From Anaerolineae bacterium (GTDB taxonomy: Bacteria; Chloroflexota; Anaerolineae; 4572-78; J111), in the NCBI GenBank assembly GCA_023382535.1, contig JAHDWA010000043.1, forward strand, positions 1 through 64,000: 64,000 nucleotides of DNA, given 5' to 3'. Below are positions 36,204-45,544 of the stretch, piece after piece. Position numbers and translations under genes: made by a program. Below the pieces are notes generated by a model. That model did not search any database. It was given only the letters and a program-made list of their open reading frames with translations, and was not told where the DNA came from. Position 1 is the stretch's first letter, and each line of letters opens with the position of its first letter.

Positions 36204-37508
36204 ATGTACTTATCTACCGAACGCTTGGTGGCGCTCCAACATCGCGACTTCAGACTTTTATGGGTGGGCCAATTGATCTCTATTACCGGCACCCAAATGC
36301 AGCTAGTTGCCGTTGACTGGCATATTTATCAGTTGCTCAAAGGTCAGACCTACACTGTTTCGTTGTTCGGGTGGGAAATCCCCTTACAAGCGGAAGCTCT
36401 GGGGCTGGGATTATTGGGGTTGATGCGCGTTTTACCGGTAATCGTCTTTGCCTTGCTGGGGGGTATGCTGGCCGACACGCGAGACCGCCGCCAATTGATG
36501 ATGTGGACCCAGGGCGCTGCTGCTCTTTTTGCGGTTATTCTTGCCGTAATCACCTTAACCGATCATGAAAGTGTCGCTGCTATCTATCTCCTGACCGCCG
36601 CCGGGGCGGCTGCGGCGGCTTTTGATAACCCGGCCCGGCAATCCTTGGTACCTAACCTGGTTCCCCGCGAACACTTGACCAATGCAGTCAGCCTCAACAC
36701 GCTGATGTGGCAGATTGCCACCATTGTTGGCCCGGCGCTGGCCGGCCTCTTAGTGGGAGCCTTTAATATCGGCCTGGTCTATGTTCTCAATGCCTTGTCT
36801 TTTGTCGCTGTTCTGATGGCCTTATTCATGATGAGTTATCGCGGGCAGGCCGCCGCCCAAAATACCAGTTTCGGCTGGCCAGCCCTGGTTGAAGGACTAC
36901 GGTTCACCTATAAATCTCGTCTCATCTGGAGCACTATGCTGCTCGACTTTTTTGCCACCTTTTTCTCTTCTGCCCGCACCATGCTGCCCATTGTCGCCAG
37001 CGACGTGCTGGGAGTAGGCGTACAAGGGTACGGCTTGCTGGCCACGGCACAGCCGATTGGGGCGGTATTGGCCGGTTCTATTCTCTCGCTGCGGCGCGAG
37101 ATTCACCGCCAGGGGGTCGTGCTGCTGGTAAGTGTGGTTATCTACGGCCTGGCGACGGCTTTTTTTGGCATTTCAACCATCTTTACTCTCTCGTATTTCC
37201 TATTTGCGCTGACCGGCGCGGCGGACACCATTTCGACAGTCATTCGCGGCACGCTGCGCCAGGTAATGACGCCGGATCACCTGCGGGGCCGGATGATTGG
37301 GGTCAATATGATTTTCTTCATGGGGGGGCCGCAATTGGGTGAGCTGGAAGCGGGTTTGGTGGCCGCCGTTTTCGGGGTGCCATTCGCCATCGTTTCGGGC
37401 GGCATAGCTACGGTCTTGTTGACCGGCTGGGTAGCCTGGAAGTACCCCCGCCTGCGAATATATACCAGTACAACCGTTATGACAGAAAATGCCGGACCAG
37501 CCGGTTAA
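36204..37508 (+). CDS. MFS exporter, EntS-like
   Basis: Major facilitator protein of 434 residues with about 12 helices. The MFS loop motif appears as GGMLADTRDRRQLMMW, and FDNPARQSLVPNLVPREHLTNAVSLN is typical of the enterobactin-exporter-like (MFS_3) group. Substrate unknown. Its 3' end overlaps the convergent alpha/beta-hydrolase gene by 32 nt. Confidence 0.9.
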   Translation: MYLSTERLVALQHRDFRLLWVGQLISITGTQMQLVAVDWHIYQLLKGQTYTVSLFGWEIPLQAEALGLGLLGLMRVLPVIVFALLGGMLADTRDRRQLMMWTQGAAALFAVILAVITLTDHESVAAIYLLTAAGAAAAAFDNPARQSLVPNLVPREHLTNAVSLNTLMWQIATIVGPALAGLLVGAFNIGLVYVLNALSFVAVLMALFMMSYRGQAAAQNTSFGWPALVEGLRFTYKSRLIWSTMLLDFFATFFSSARTMLPIVASDVLGVGVQGYGLLATAQPIGAVLAGSILSLRREIHRQGVVLLVSVVIYGLATAFFGISTIFTLSYFLFALTGAADTISTVIRGTLRQVMTPDHLRGRMIGVNMIFFMGGPQLGELEAGLVAAVFGVPFAIVSGGIATVLLTGWVAWKYPRLRIYTSTTVMTENAGPAG

Positions 37509-38325
37509 ATTCTGCCGGTTTCTCCAGACTCGGCAGGTGGGCTGTCCCGGACATTACCACCTGCCGGCCATGCTGGACCTTCTCGGCAATTAGCCGGGAG
37601 ATGGCTTGAAATTCGGCCGCATCCTTATCCCCCACAATAACCAGGGTGGGCATCACAATATTCTCTAACCGGTCAATAGCCAGCGGCGCTAATTCTTTCT
37701 CTGTCACCCCCGCAACTTCGGGCTGAGAGAATATGTTCAACTGCATCTCTCTGACCTGCTCCCGAATGCCAGCGCTAACCTCTCCAGGACTCCGCTGAAA
37801 GCCATCTACCCACATGTGGAGGTTCACTTCTGTGGCTGTGACCACGTCCCCTCGCTCCAGGGCTTCGGCCTCGGCCCTAAAAAATTCCAACATTTCTGCC
37901 GACTCGAACTCATACCCCCCTAAAGCAGGCGCTGCCAGCACCAAAGCGGTAACCTTTTGGGGATAGGTTAACCCAAAATCAAGGGCGACAGAGCCGCCAA
38001 AAGAAGCCCCCATGATACCGACCTGTTCAACCTTTAGATACTCCAACAAGGCGGCTATATCTTCATAATGGGCAAATAGACCGGCTGACTGGCCAGATTG
38101 GCCGAAGCCGCGCAAATCACAGCGGATCACAACATGTGTTTTCGAGAACTCTTCAAACTGGCTGTCCCACATGCGGCTGTCAGCCACACCGGCGTGAAGC
38201 AGCAAAAGAGGTTTTCCCTCTCCTTTTGTTTCGAAATACATCTCAATGCCGTTGATTGAAGCAAAGCCTGCTCTAGTTCCCTCTGATATAGGCAAGTCGC
38301 CCTCCTTCGAAAACTCCCACCCCAT
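37477..38325 (-). CDS. Alpha/beta hydrolase
   Basis: Hydrolase of 282 residues with nucleophile Ser in GASFGGSVA, acidic residue in LVIVGDKDAAEF, His in GTAHLPSLEKP and oxyanion region LLLLHAGVADSRMW. The substrate is not predictable. GGAGGAGAGAGG lies just before the ATG. The first 20 residues are encoded by G-rich sequence resembling the repeat element next to it, so the N-terminus may be a recent extension of the conserved core that begins near INGIEMYFE. Confidence 0.87.
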   Translation of the reverse strand: MGWEFSKEGDLPISEGTRAGFASINGIEMYFETKGEGKPLLLLHAGVADSRMWDSQFEEFSKTHVVIRCDLRGFGQSGQSAGLFAHYEDIAALLEYLKVEQVGIMGASFGGSVALDFGLTYPQKVTALVLAAPALGGYEFESAEMLEFFRAEAEALERGDVVTATEVNLHMWVDGFQRSPGEVSAGIREQVREMQLNIFSQPEVAGVTEKELAPLAIDRLENIVMPTLVIVGDKDAAEFQAISRLIAEKVQHGRQVVMSGTAHLPSLEKPAEFNRLVRHFLS

Positions 38326-38349
38326 CCTCTCTCCTCCGAGGGGTGGGGG

Positions 38350-38562
38350 TCAGCCTAACGGCTTTTCAACCCCAACCCCGTTTTGCATAATGATGATGGG
38401 CCCCGTCGCTGCTTTGCCTTTCAGCTCCAGGGCAAGCGCCTGGTTTGCGTACGACTTGGCGGTTATTACTATTGTTCCGTCGAGATGGGGCAGCCCGGGG
38501 AGGGAGATTGTTTCAATAGAGGTGCTGATGTAGTTTGCCCCGTTATACACGGTTACGGTGAT
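38350..38562 (-). pseudogene. Remnant of ketopantoate reductase-like gene
   Basis: A minus-strand fragment encodes GTIVITAKSYANQALALEL and IIIMQNGVGVEKPLG, which match the central VAVKSY...LQNGVGNE block of the PanE/ApbA family. The Rossmann GxGxxG N-terminus and the whole C-terminal domain are missing. An in-frame TAA precedes the fragment and a TGA follows, next to a C-rich repeat. It is a decayed gene piece, truncated on both sides. Confidence 0.6.
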
Positions 38563-39010
38563 GGAACATTACACCAGTCTGAGGGCCGGGTCAAGCTCCA
38601 ATTATGACCCGTGAGGTCAGGCCATTCGTGAGCAGGCGGCCCCCTAAATCCCCCTGAGGAGGACTTATCTCGTCCTTCCTCCTTGGGGGGAGCCAGAGGG
38701 GGACTCACCCTCATTGGCCCGGTTGGGCCGGACCTTCAATTTGTTAACCTTGCCAACCAGCATACTCGAAAACGGCGTTTTTGTGAAGTTCGTCAGGAGG
38801 GTCAAGTGGTCTTAACCATGCCCCGCTATCACCATCCCTGTTCTGGTCAAAATAATCAAGCTATGTTAGACTATTGTCGCTGCAACTTTAGTTATCTTCC
38901 CCTTTCAATTGTCTCATAAATTATTTGCTGATCTGGCTTATTTGACCCAATCAAAATAAGCCGCGCCATAGGCCGATTCAACCCATTTCTGCCCTGCTCT
39001 TGGAGGATGC
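38563..39010. other. Gene-poor region with inverted repeats
   Basis: Holds a G/C-rich imperfect inverted repeat (38641-38705, CCCCCTAAATCCCCC with GGGGGGAGCCAGAGGGGG) and a hairpin GGCTTATTT/AAATAAGCC near 38935-38964 just upstream of the S8 protease gene. An open frame of 78 codons at 38683-38919 on the plus strand matches nothing I know and is not called a gene. Confidence 0.55.
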
Positions 39011-42000
39011 ATGCGACGACGGCTGGCTTGTTACCTGCTTATCCTGGTTTCACTCGTATTCTTTTTGGCCTTTCCCCTTCCACTTGGCGCCCAGCGACCC
39101 GAGGGAACGAATTCAGGGAGTCATTTTGTCAGTTTACCGGCTGCCGCCATGCCGGCCTTTAACGTCCTGGGTCTGACCCCTCAAATAAGTCTCGACTACG
39201 GCTCATTTTACTGGTTCGAGTTAAACGACGCCGATTTTGCCCGGCTCTCGGCCAGCAATATCCCCTTTGAGGAAGATTTGGAGGCGGGACAACTCAGGCT
39301 CATGAACTTTACCTTTGACCCGGCGCGGGCAGGTGAGCCGGCCCTGCCGGCCCAGATGAGAACGGAGGCGGCCAGTCCGGGCTTCCGCTTGGTCCAGTTT
39401 AACGGCCCCATTAAGGATGAGTGGTTAACCAGGCTCGAGGCGGCCGGTATGCGGCTGCTGCAATATTATCCTCACCACAGCTACCTGGTTTGGGCCAGCC
39501 AAAGCCAGGCCAGGGCGACGGAAGCCCTCGATTTTGTCCGCTGGCAGGGTCCTTTCCATCCCGCTTATAAAACCAACACGGAGCTGGCTCAGAAGCAAGG
39601 CCGGATTGAGAATGTTGATATTATGTTTTATAACGATGGCGACATCGAGGCAACCCTGGGCGCAATCCGCCGCCTGGGTGGGGTTGAACTGCAGCATTAC
39701 CCTTCCCAGCCCGACCGGTTATTTTACAACGCTATTTTCCAGCTCGACGCCAGCGTTCTAGCCGATGTCGCCCAACTGGAGACGGTGTTGTGGCTGGGTT
39801 ATTCCAGCCCTGTCCCGGTCTTGGACGACGAGATGTCCGGCCAGATCCTCGCCGGCAATCATCCCGGTGGAATTCCTTTTACCGGCTTTAACACCTGGCT
39901 GAGTCAGGCCGGGGTTGACGGCAGCGGGGTGATTTGGGCCGTTGTTGATACCGGGGTTGACTATGACCATCCCGACCTGAACAGCCGGATTGTTGGCGGC
40001 TTCAGCTATCCCGGCGCGCCCACAACCAATCCGGGCGAGGATTGTGCTACCATTGGCGGCCATGGAACCCATGTGGCCGGGATTCTTGGAGGCGACGCCA
40101 CAGCCGGCTTTACCGACGGCAGCGGCTTCCGGTACGGGTTGGGTATTGCCCCAGAAGTCAATATTTTTGCTCAAAATTCGCTGTGTGGTTCTAGTTGGCC
40201 CCCCATAGGAGGCTGGCAAGAACACAGTAAGCGCTCTCTTTTAGGCGGGGCGGTCGGCAGTAACAGTTCCTGGACAACCGGCGAAGGCACGGCCCATGGG
40301 TATCAGGCTTCGGAGCGGACGCACGATATTATGGTCCGGGATGGCAACTTCGATACGGCCGGGGTAGCGGAGCCTCTTATCCAGGTCTTTTCAGCCGGCA
40401 ACTCTGGCCCAAGTCCCATGACGCTGACTTCACCTAAAGATGCCAAGAACCTCATTGCGGTGGCAAATAGTCTTAACCAGCGCGCCGGCAGCATTGATAG
40501 CATCTCCAACAGCAGCAGCCGGGGTCCGGCAGTGGATGGCCGCTGGGTGCCGGTCATTACCGCACCGGGGACTCAGATTGCCTCCACTCGCAATGATTTA
40601 GGGGGCGATTGCTCCACGGCTATCGCCGGTACCAGTAATCGCTATGCCTTCTGCAGCGGCACCAGCATGGCTGCCCCGCATGTTTCCGGCGCGCTGGCCC
40701 TGGTTACGCAGTGGTGGCGCACCTTTAACGCTGGGGCCAACCCCAGCCCGGCCATGGCCAAAGCCCTGCTGGTTAACGGCGCTGTGGACATGGGCGCGGC
40801 CGATATTCCCAACACCAGCGAGGGGTGGGGACGCCTTAACCTCACCCGTATCATCAGCAGCAGTGTGAATGTGCTTTATGACGACCAGACCCGCACCTTT
40901 GGCCAGACCGGCCAACTCTGGGCAAAGGCGATTGAAGTGGACAACCCCGGCCAGCCCCTCAAAATAACCCTGGCCTGGACCGATGCGCCCGGTGCGGTAG
41001 GAGCCAATCCGGCGCTGGTCAACAATTTGGACCTGCGGGTAGCCGATCAGAATGGCGTTATTTATCGGGGGAATGTTTTTAACAGCGGTTGGTCTGCCAG
41101 TGGGGGTTCGGCTGATACCCGCAATAACCTGGAGAATGTCTATCTCCAGAATCCAAGCGGCCGCTTCATTATTACCATCCAGGCGACCAACCTGGCTGGA
41201 GACGGCGTTCCTTACAACGGCGATACCACCGATCAAGATTTTGCCCTGGTCTGTACCAACTGTACCAGCCTGCCTGAAGGTATCCTGGCCGGTACGGTCA
41301 CAAATGCCGCGACAGCCGCCCCGATTAACGGAGCCACAGTTGTCGCTTCAGCCAGCCCCAGCCAGGTTTTCGCTACCAGCAGCGGCTCCGGGGGCAAATA
41401 CTCCCTTCCCCTGCCAGCAGGTAGTTACAATTTAACCGTCTCAGCCTTTGGTTATCTCACCCAAACGATCAACAATATCTCTGTTTCAGCCAATATCACC
41501 ACCACCCGGAATGTGGCGCTGGTTGGGGCGCCTGCGCTCACGGTCACCACCGTCCAGGTTTCAGGGGGTGACGGCGATGCCGCCCTGGAGCCGGATGAGA
41601 CAGCCTATGTCAGCCTTGGCCTGACGAATCTGGGCTTTGGCGCCGCCACCAATGTCAGCGGGGTTGTGGCGACAGCTCATCCCCAGGCTACCCTGCTGAA
41701 CAACGCCTCCGGTTATGCCACGATTGCGCCAGGGGCAACCGTTCATAACACCGTGCCTTTCCGGGTCCAACTGAGTCCCTCGTTCGCCTGTGGGGATCCG
41801 CTGCTTTTGACGGCAACGATCACCACGGCGCAGGGCAATCTTATCGTGCCGGTCACCATACCTACAGCCCAGCAGTTCACGCCCTTTACTTACATCAGCA
41901 GCAATGTGCCCCAGAACTTCCCGGTTCCAGTCAGTGCCGTCACCTCCACACTGGCTATCACAAATATCTCCAAGATCGCCGATGTCAATGTTACTCTCTC

Positions 42001-42361
42001 GATTAACCATCCCTGGGATGCTGATTTGGATCTCCTCCTGCGCGCGCCTACGGGCACAGAAGTGGAACTGAGCAGCGGTAATGGCAGCAGCGGTAACGAC
42101 TACCTCAGTACCACTTTCGACGACGAAGCGGCCACGCCGATCACCTCAGGCGCGCCGCCTTTTAGCGGCAGCTTCCGGCCCGAACAACCGCTCAACCTCC
42201 TCGACGGCTCAAATACCAATGGCGCCTGGGCGCTGAAGGTCATAGATACGGAGCCAGATTTTGATGGGGGTGTGCTGACTGGCTGGCGTCTGACCCTGCT
42301 CCAGCCCATCTGTGAGGCTTCACCCTCCGTAGTTTACTTCCCCTTGATTCTTAAGCAGTAG
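39011..42361 (+). CDS. Secreted subtilisin-like (S8) serine protease
   Basis: Extracellular protease of 1116 residues: signal peptide (1-28), a long propeptide-like N-terminus, then the S8 domain with Asp313 (VVDTGVDYDHPDL), His351 (GHGTHVAG) and Ser552 (GTSMAAPHVSGAL). A beta-sandwich follows, then a carboxypeptidase-regulatory-like domain (ILAGTVTNAATAAPINGATV), a CARDB-like segment and a C-terminal proprotein-convertase P domain (INHPWDADLDLLLRAPTG). The final VVYFPLILKQ resembles the tail of the secreted protein at 1342. GGAGG lies 4 nt before the ATG. It likely degrades protein outside the cell or processes surface proteins. Confidence 0.94.
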   Translation: MRRRLACYLLILVSLVFFLAFPLPLGAQRPEGTNSGSHFVSLPAAAMPAFNVLGLTPQISLDYGSFYWFELNDADFARLSASNIPFEEDLEAGQLRLMNFTFDPARAGEPALPAQMRTEAASPGFRLVQFNGPIKDEWLTRLEAAGMRLLQYYPHHSYLVWASQSQARATEALDFVRWQGPFHPAYKTNTELAQKQGRIENVDIMFYNDGDIEATLGAIRRLGGVELQHYPSQPDRLFYNAIFQLDASVLADVAQLETVLWLGYSSPVPVLDDEMSGQILAGNHPGGIPFTGFNTWLSQAGVDGSGVIWAVVDTGVDYDHPDLNSRIVGGFSYPGAPTTNPGEDCATIGGHGTHVAGILGGDATAGFTDGSGFRYGLGIAPEVNIFAQNSLCGSSWPPIGGWQEHSKRSLLGGAVGSNSSWTTGEGTAHGYQASERTHDIMVRDGNFDTAGVAEPLIQVFSAGNSGPSPMTLTSPKDAKNLIAVANSLNQRAGSIDSISNSSSRGPAVDGRWVPVITAPGTQIASTRNDLGGDCSTAIAGTSNRYAFCSGTSMAAPHVSGALALVTQWWRTFNAGANPSPAMAKALLVNGAVDMGAADIPNTSEGWGRLNLTRIISSSVNVLYDDQTRTFGQTGQLWAKAIEVDNPGQPLKITLAWTDAPGAVGANPALVNNLDLRVADQNGVIYRGNVFNSGWSASGGSADTRNNLENVYLQNPSGRFIITIQATNLAGDGVPYNGDTTDQDFALVCTNCTSLPEGILAGTVTNAATAAPINGATVVASASPSQVFATSSGSGGKYSLPLPAGSYNLTVSAFGYLTQTINNISVSANITTTRNVALVGAPALTVTTVQVSGGDGDAALEPDETAYVSLGLTNLGFGAATNVSGVVATAHPQATLLNNASGYATIAPGATVHNTVPFRVQLSPSFACGDPLLLTATITTAQGNLIVPVTIPTAQQFTPFTYISSNVPQNFPVPVSAVTSTLAITNISKIADVNVTLSINHPWDADLDLLLRAPTGTEVELSSGNGSSGNDYLSTTFDDEAATPITSGAPPFSGSFRPEQPLNLLDGSNTNGAWALKVIDTEPDFDGGVLTGWRLTLLQPICEASPSVVYFPLILKQ

Positions 42362-42397
42362 ATAATCCTCATAATTAGCCCTTGTGGGGAATAGGAC

Positions 42398-42449
42398 ACG
42401 GATTCGACGGATTTTTTGGATAAAAATGACTTAAATCCGTCCGATCCGT
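42398..42449. terminator. Imperfect hairpin after S8 protease gene
   Basis: ACGGATTCGACGGATTT (42398-42414) is nearly complementary to AAATCCGTCCGATCCGT (42433-42449) with one mismatch. It is made of repeating ATCCGT units. It may terminate the protease transcript. Confidence 0.55.
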
Positions 42450-42495
42450 TTAATCTGCGTCCAACAGGTGAGACAGGGCAATATCCTGCAAGACA

Positions 42496-42519
42496 ACAGG
42501 CAAGAGCCTGTGGTACAAT
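42496..42519 (+). promoter_or_regulatory. Operator-like palindrome and -10 box of AraC gene
   Basis: ACAGGC-AAGA-GCCTGT (42496-42511) lies immediately upstream of TACAAT (42514-42519). The start codon follows only 6 nt after the -10 box, so a leaderless transcript is expected. Confidence 0.5.
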
Positions 42520-42525
42520 CATAGT

Positions 42526-43347
42526 ATGCAAGGTAAGGAATGGACTAAAATCTGGTACAACCCCCAGCTTGAGATGGGGCTTTTTCAGGCGTTTTACGTT
42601 CATCACGCTTACCCCCGCCACAGCCACGATTACTACGTGATTTGTGTCATCGAACAGGGCCGCCAGTCTTTTACCCATAAAGGCACCAAGTATTTCACTC
42701 CAGCCGGTGGAGTGATCTTGATCAATCCGGGGGCCGTTCATACCGGCGAGGCTGCCGATGCGCAGGGATTTGAGATGCGTTCCCTCTACCCCACGACCAG
42801 CCATATGCAGCGGGCAGTGTTTGAGCTGACCGGGCGGGAGCAGGCGCTGCCGTTTTTCAAAGATGTTCGGGTTGACCAGCGCTGGGTCAGGGACAGCGTT
42901 TTGGGGCTGCACCAGGCCCTGGTTCAAGGCGCGAGTCCCCTGGAAGGTGAGTCACGCTTTATCTGGATCCTGGCCCAGCTCATCAAGCGCTATGCGGACA
43001 TCCACTATACCGAACAACGGCTGGGTAAAGAGCCAGCCGCCATCCAACGCGCCCGCCGCTATATTGATGACTGTTTTGCGCAAGGCATCAGCCTGACCCA
43101 ACTGGCTGAACACGTCGCGCTCAGCCCTTACTATCTGCTGCGGGCTTTTCGAGCCGAAGTCGGGATGCCGCCCTACACTTACCTGGAAAGCGTGCGGATT
43201 CGTCAGGCCCAGCGGCTCATCGAGGCCGGCAAACCCCTGGCCGAGGTAGCGGCTGAGGTCGGCTTTAGCAGCCAAAGCCACCTGACCCGCCGCTTCAAGC
43301 AGATTATCGGGGTGACGCCGGGCCAATACGCCCAACAGCTTAGATAA
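42526..43347 (+). CDS. AraC family transcriptional regulator
   Basis: Regulator of 273 residues: N-terminal cupin sensor (HHAYPRHSHDYYVICVIEQG, INPGAVHTGEA) and C-terminal double HTH (SLTQLAEHVALSPYYLLRAFRAEVGMPPYTYLESVRIRQAQRLI, ending in the AraC signature). It lies 23 nt before a LysE-type exporter gene, the usual arrangement for a sensor controlling efflux. No ribosome site precedes the ATG, consistent with leaderless initiation. Confidence 0.92.
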   Translation: MQGKEWTKIWYNPQLEMGLFQAFYVHHAYPRHSHDYYVICVIEQGRQSFTHKGTKYFTPAGGVILINPGAVHTGEAADAQGFEMRSLYPTTSHMQRAVFELTGREQALPFFKDVRVDQRWVRDSVLGLHQALVQGASPLEGESRFIWILAQLIKRYADIHYTEQRLGKEPAAIQRARRYIDDCFAQGISLTQLAEHVALSPYYLLRAFRAEVGMPPYTYLESVRIRQAQRLIEAGKPLAEVAAEVGFSSQSHLTRRFKQIIGVTPGQYAQQLR

Positions 43348-43370
43348 TTAGCCCATGCTAAGGAGAGGTC

Positions 43371-43970
43371 ATGATGGCGATTAATTTGTTTCCTTTGCTC
43401 TCATACGTGCTGATTTCTACCTTCACCCCCGGCCCCAGCAACGTCTCCAGCGCTTCGATGGGCGTTCTGCACGGCTACAAAAACACATTGAATTACCAGA
43501 TTGGCCTGGCTGTAGGTGTTTTCTGCGCTATGCTGCTCAGCGGCTGGCTTTCCACAACCCTCCTGGAGTTCTTTCCCGCCCTTGAACCGGCGCTTCGTTA
43601 TATCGGGGCCGGTTATATTCTGTACCTTGCTTTTGGGCTTCTAAAAGCCAGTTATGTTTTCACTGAAACCGAGGTCAACCCCCTCGGGTTTGGCCACGGC
43701 CTGCTGCTGCAGCTCGTAAACCCCAAGTTGATTGTTTACGCCTTTACCCTCTTTACCGCATTTCTGGCGCCCATTACTCATAACGTGACCCTGATAGGGG
43801 TGGCCGCGATCCTTTTGGCCGCGATTTCGTTTAGCGCTACTTCGGTCTGGGCTTTGTTCGGCACAGCCATTAAGCGCTATCTGCACCATCCTCGTTGGCA
43901 AGCGGCGGTAAACATCATCCTCACCCTCTTATTGGTTTACACGGCTGTCGCGCTGGTGGGCCTGATCTAA
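43371..43970 (+). CDS. LysE family translocator
   Basis: Membrane exporter of 199 residues with about six helices and the family motif FTPGPSNVSSASMGVLHGY. Probably exports an amino acid or analogue sensed by the upstream AraC protein. GGAGAGG precedes two consecutive ATG codons (43371, 43374). Confidence 0.9.
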   Translation: MMAINLFPLLSYVLISTFTPGPSNVSSASMGVLHGYKNTLNYQIGLAVGVFCAMLLSGWLSTTLLEFFPALEPALRYIGAGYILYLAFGLLKASYVFTETEVNPLGFGHGLLLQLVNPKLIVYAFTLFTAFLAPITHNVTLIGVAAILLAAISFSATSVWALFGTAIKRYLHHPRWQAAVNIILTLLLVYTAVALVGLI

Positions 43971-44020
43971 TCTAAATAAAATCGTTAACAAAACCCTGCT
44001 GCGATTGTTGCTCCTTTCTT

Positions 44021-44842
44021 TTACTTCTGCCAGAGGTACAGCATTAATTTAGCCGCCGGTTGAAACCCAAGCTGGCGATAGACGTTGACCGCCAGCGGGG
44101 TTGAGTGCAGGATGGCGGTATGATATCCTCGCTGGCGGGCCTCGCGCAGCGCGGTTAAAGAGATGGTGGTGGCCAGACCGTGACCGCGTGCCTGGGGCAG
44201 CGTAGCCACCTGATACAAGCCGGCCACTCCCGCCCCCGCCACAAAACTGCAAGCCGCCACCGGCTCGCCCCGCCAGAGGCCCAGAAAGCGCTGCCAGGGC
44301 AGGCTGTCCTCAACACCCAGGCTGGCCTCCAACTCAAACCATTCGTCGGCGATGGCCGGCGGGGTGCCGGAGTTACGAGCCAGCACGGTGACAAATTCAC
44401 GCAACTGGCTCAGGTTTTCCACTCGTTTTACCGTAAAATCTGGCGGGAACGGCAGATTCTCGTTGAGATCGGCCAGTTTCAAGCTCATCCCCTGCAGTGA
44501 GAAAACGGGTTGAAAATGATAGGTTGCCAGGTACTCGCCCAACTGCACCGGCTGTGTGGCTGGCCCAACAAACCAGTAGATTGCCATCCGGCGCGACTGA
44601 GCATCGTACAGTAGACCGTTGATGAAGGCGTGAGCTTCTTCAGGGGTGGTAAAGTTGGCCCGCAGCACCGTGTTGAACAGGTAGTTGGGGTAGGCGATGT
44701 CGGTGGTGAACCAACTGATCTCCGGCTCGACAAAAAAGCGCATGTGGGCCGACTCGCTCAGATACACAAAGCGGGCCAGCAAATTAGCTTCGAGCAGGAG
44801 ATTCTCTTCCCTTCGACCCTTTGCTTCCGTCGGGTTCATCAT
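44021..44842 (-). CDS. GNAT acetyltransferase
   Basis: Protein of 273 residues with a C-terminal GNAT domain: AACSFVAGAGVAGLYQVATL, the acetyl-CoA loop PQARGHGLATTI, and AVNVYRQLGFQP. The N-terminal half resembles a degenerate second GNAT. Substrate unknown. AGGAG sits 6 nt before the ATG. Second gene of a pair, 12 nt after the GNAT at 44855. Confidence 0.88.
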   Translation of the reverse strand: MMNPTEAKGRREENLLLEANLLARFVYLSESAHMRFFVEPEISWFTTDIAYPNYLFNTVLRANFTTPEEAHAFINGLLYDAQSRRMAIYWFVGPATQPVQLGEYLATYHFQPVFSLQGMSLKLADLNENLPFPPDFTVKRVENLSQLREFVTVLARNSGTPPAIADEWFELEASLGVEDSLPWQRFLGLWRGEPVAACSFVAGAGVAGLYQVATLPQARGHGLATTISLTALREARQRGYHTAILHSTPLAVNVYRQLGFQPAAKLMLYLWQK

Positions 44843-44854
44843 TGTTCTCTCCTG

Positions 44855-45421
44855 TCAGCTCAGGTACTTGGTCATTCTGGCGGTGGGCAAAATCACGCCA
44901 TCCGGCAGGTTAATCTCTACCCGCTCGACCACCTTAAACCCACAAGCGGTGTAGAGGAGGGCGCCGGTCAGCGTGGCCAGCAGCTCCAGCCGGGTAAAGC
45001 CGGCCTGGCCGGCCGCGTCCTGGCACGCACTCATGATTTGCCGGCCAATGCCGCGCCTGGCCCACTCAGGATGCACATAAAAGGCACGAATTTTGGCCGG
45101 ATCGCGGCGGGGATCGAGCAAATTGTCCTCGGTCCCGTCTTTGACTTGGTCGCCGCCGTAGAGCGTCTTGCGCCGGCTCCAGCCGCCGGCCCCCACGACA
45201 TGGCCGTCCGTTTCAACCACGTAGTAAGTGCCGTCCTCAATAAGCTGGGTATCTATCCCAAACACATATTTGAGCGCACTCTCGACTTGCTGCGGGTTGT
45301 AATGCCGCCCGCCCAATTCGCGTACCGAAGCTTCAATCAGCCGGGCCAGGGCCGGGATATCCTCCCGCCGAGCCTGGCGGAGCTTAAAATCAACCTTGTT
45401 GATACTGGGTGCGATATTCAT
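44855..45421 (-). CDS. GNAT acetyltransferase
   Basis: Single-domain acetyltransferase of 188 residues: LRQARREDIPALARLIEAS, YYVVETDGHVVGAGGWS, acetyl-CoA site FYVHPEWARRGIGRQIMSA and the late GALLYTACGFKVVE. Substrate unknown. It forms an operon with the next GNAT and is divergent from the SARP-STAND regulator (123-nt gap). Confidence 0.9.
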   Translation of the reverse strand: MNIAPSINKVDFKLRQARREDIPALARLIEASVRELGGRHYNPQQVESALKYVFGIDTQLIEDGTYYVVETDGHVVGAGGWSRRKTLYGGDQVKDGTEDNLLDPRRDPAKIRAFYVHPEWARRGIGRQIMSACQDAAGQAGFTRLELLATLTGALLYTACGFKVVERVEINLPDGVILPTARMTKYLS

Positions 45422-45544
45422 CGAACGATTCCTCCATGTGTCTCTGAGAAAAATCTGTGTTATACTCCCACTCTACCACACTGCTGCGAAAAAAATGCGC
45501 CCTGTCTGCGAAATAAAAGCGAATTACAGAGAAGTTTTTGAAGA

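Noticed and set aside
38683..38919. 78-codon frame in a gene-poor region
   Set aside because: Begins inside a repeat, has no ribosome site, and matches nothing known to me.
39011..42361. PEP-CTERM or LPxTG sorting signal on the S8 protease
   Set aside because: No motif followed by a membrane helix and basic tail; the end is only the short YFPLIL tail.
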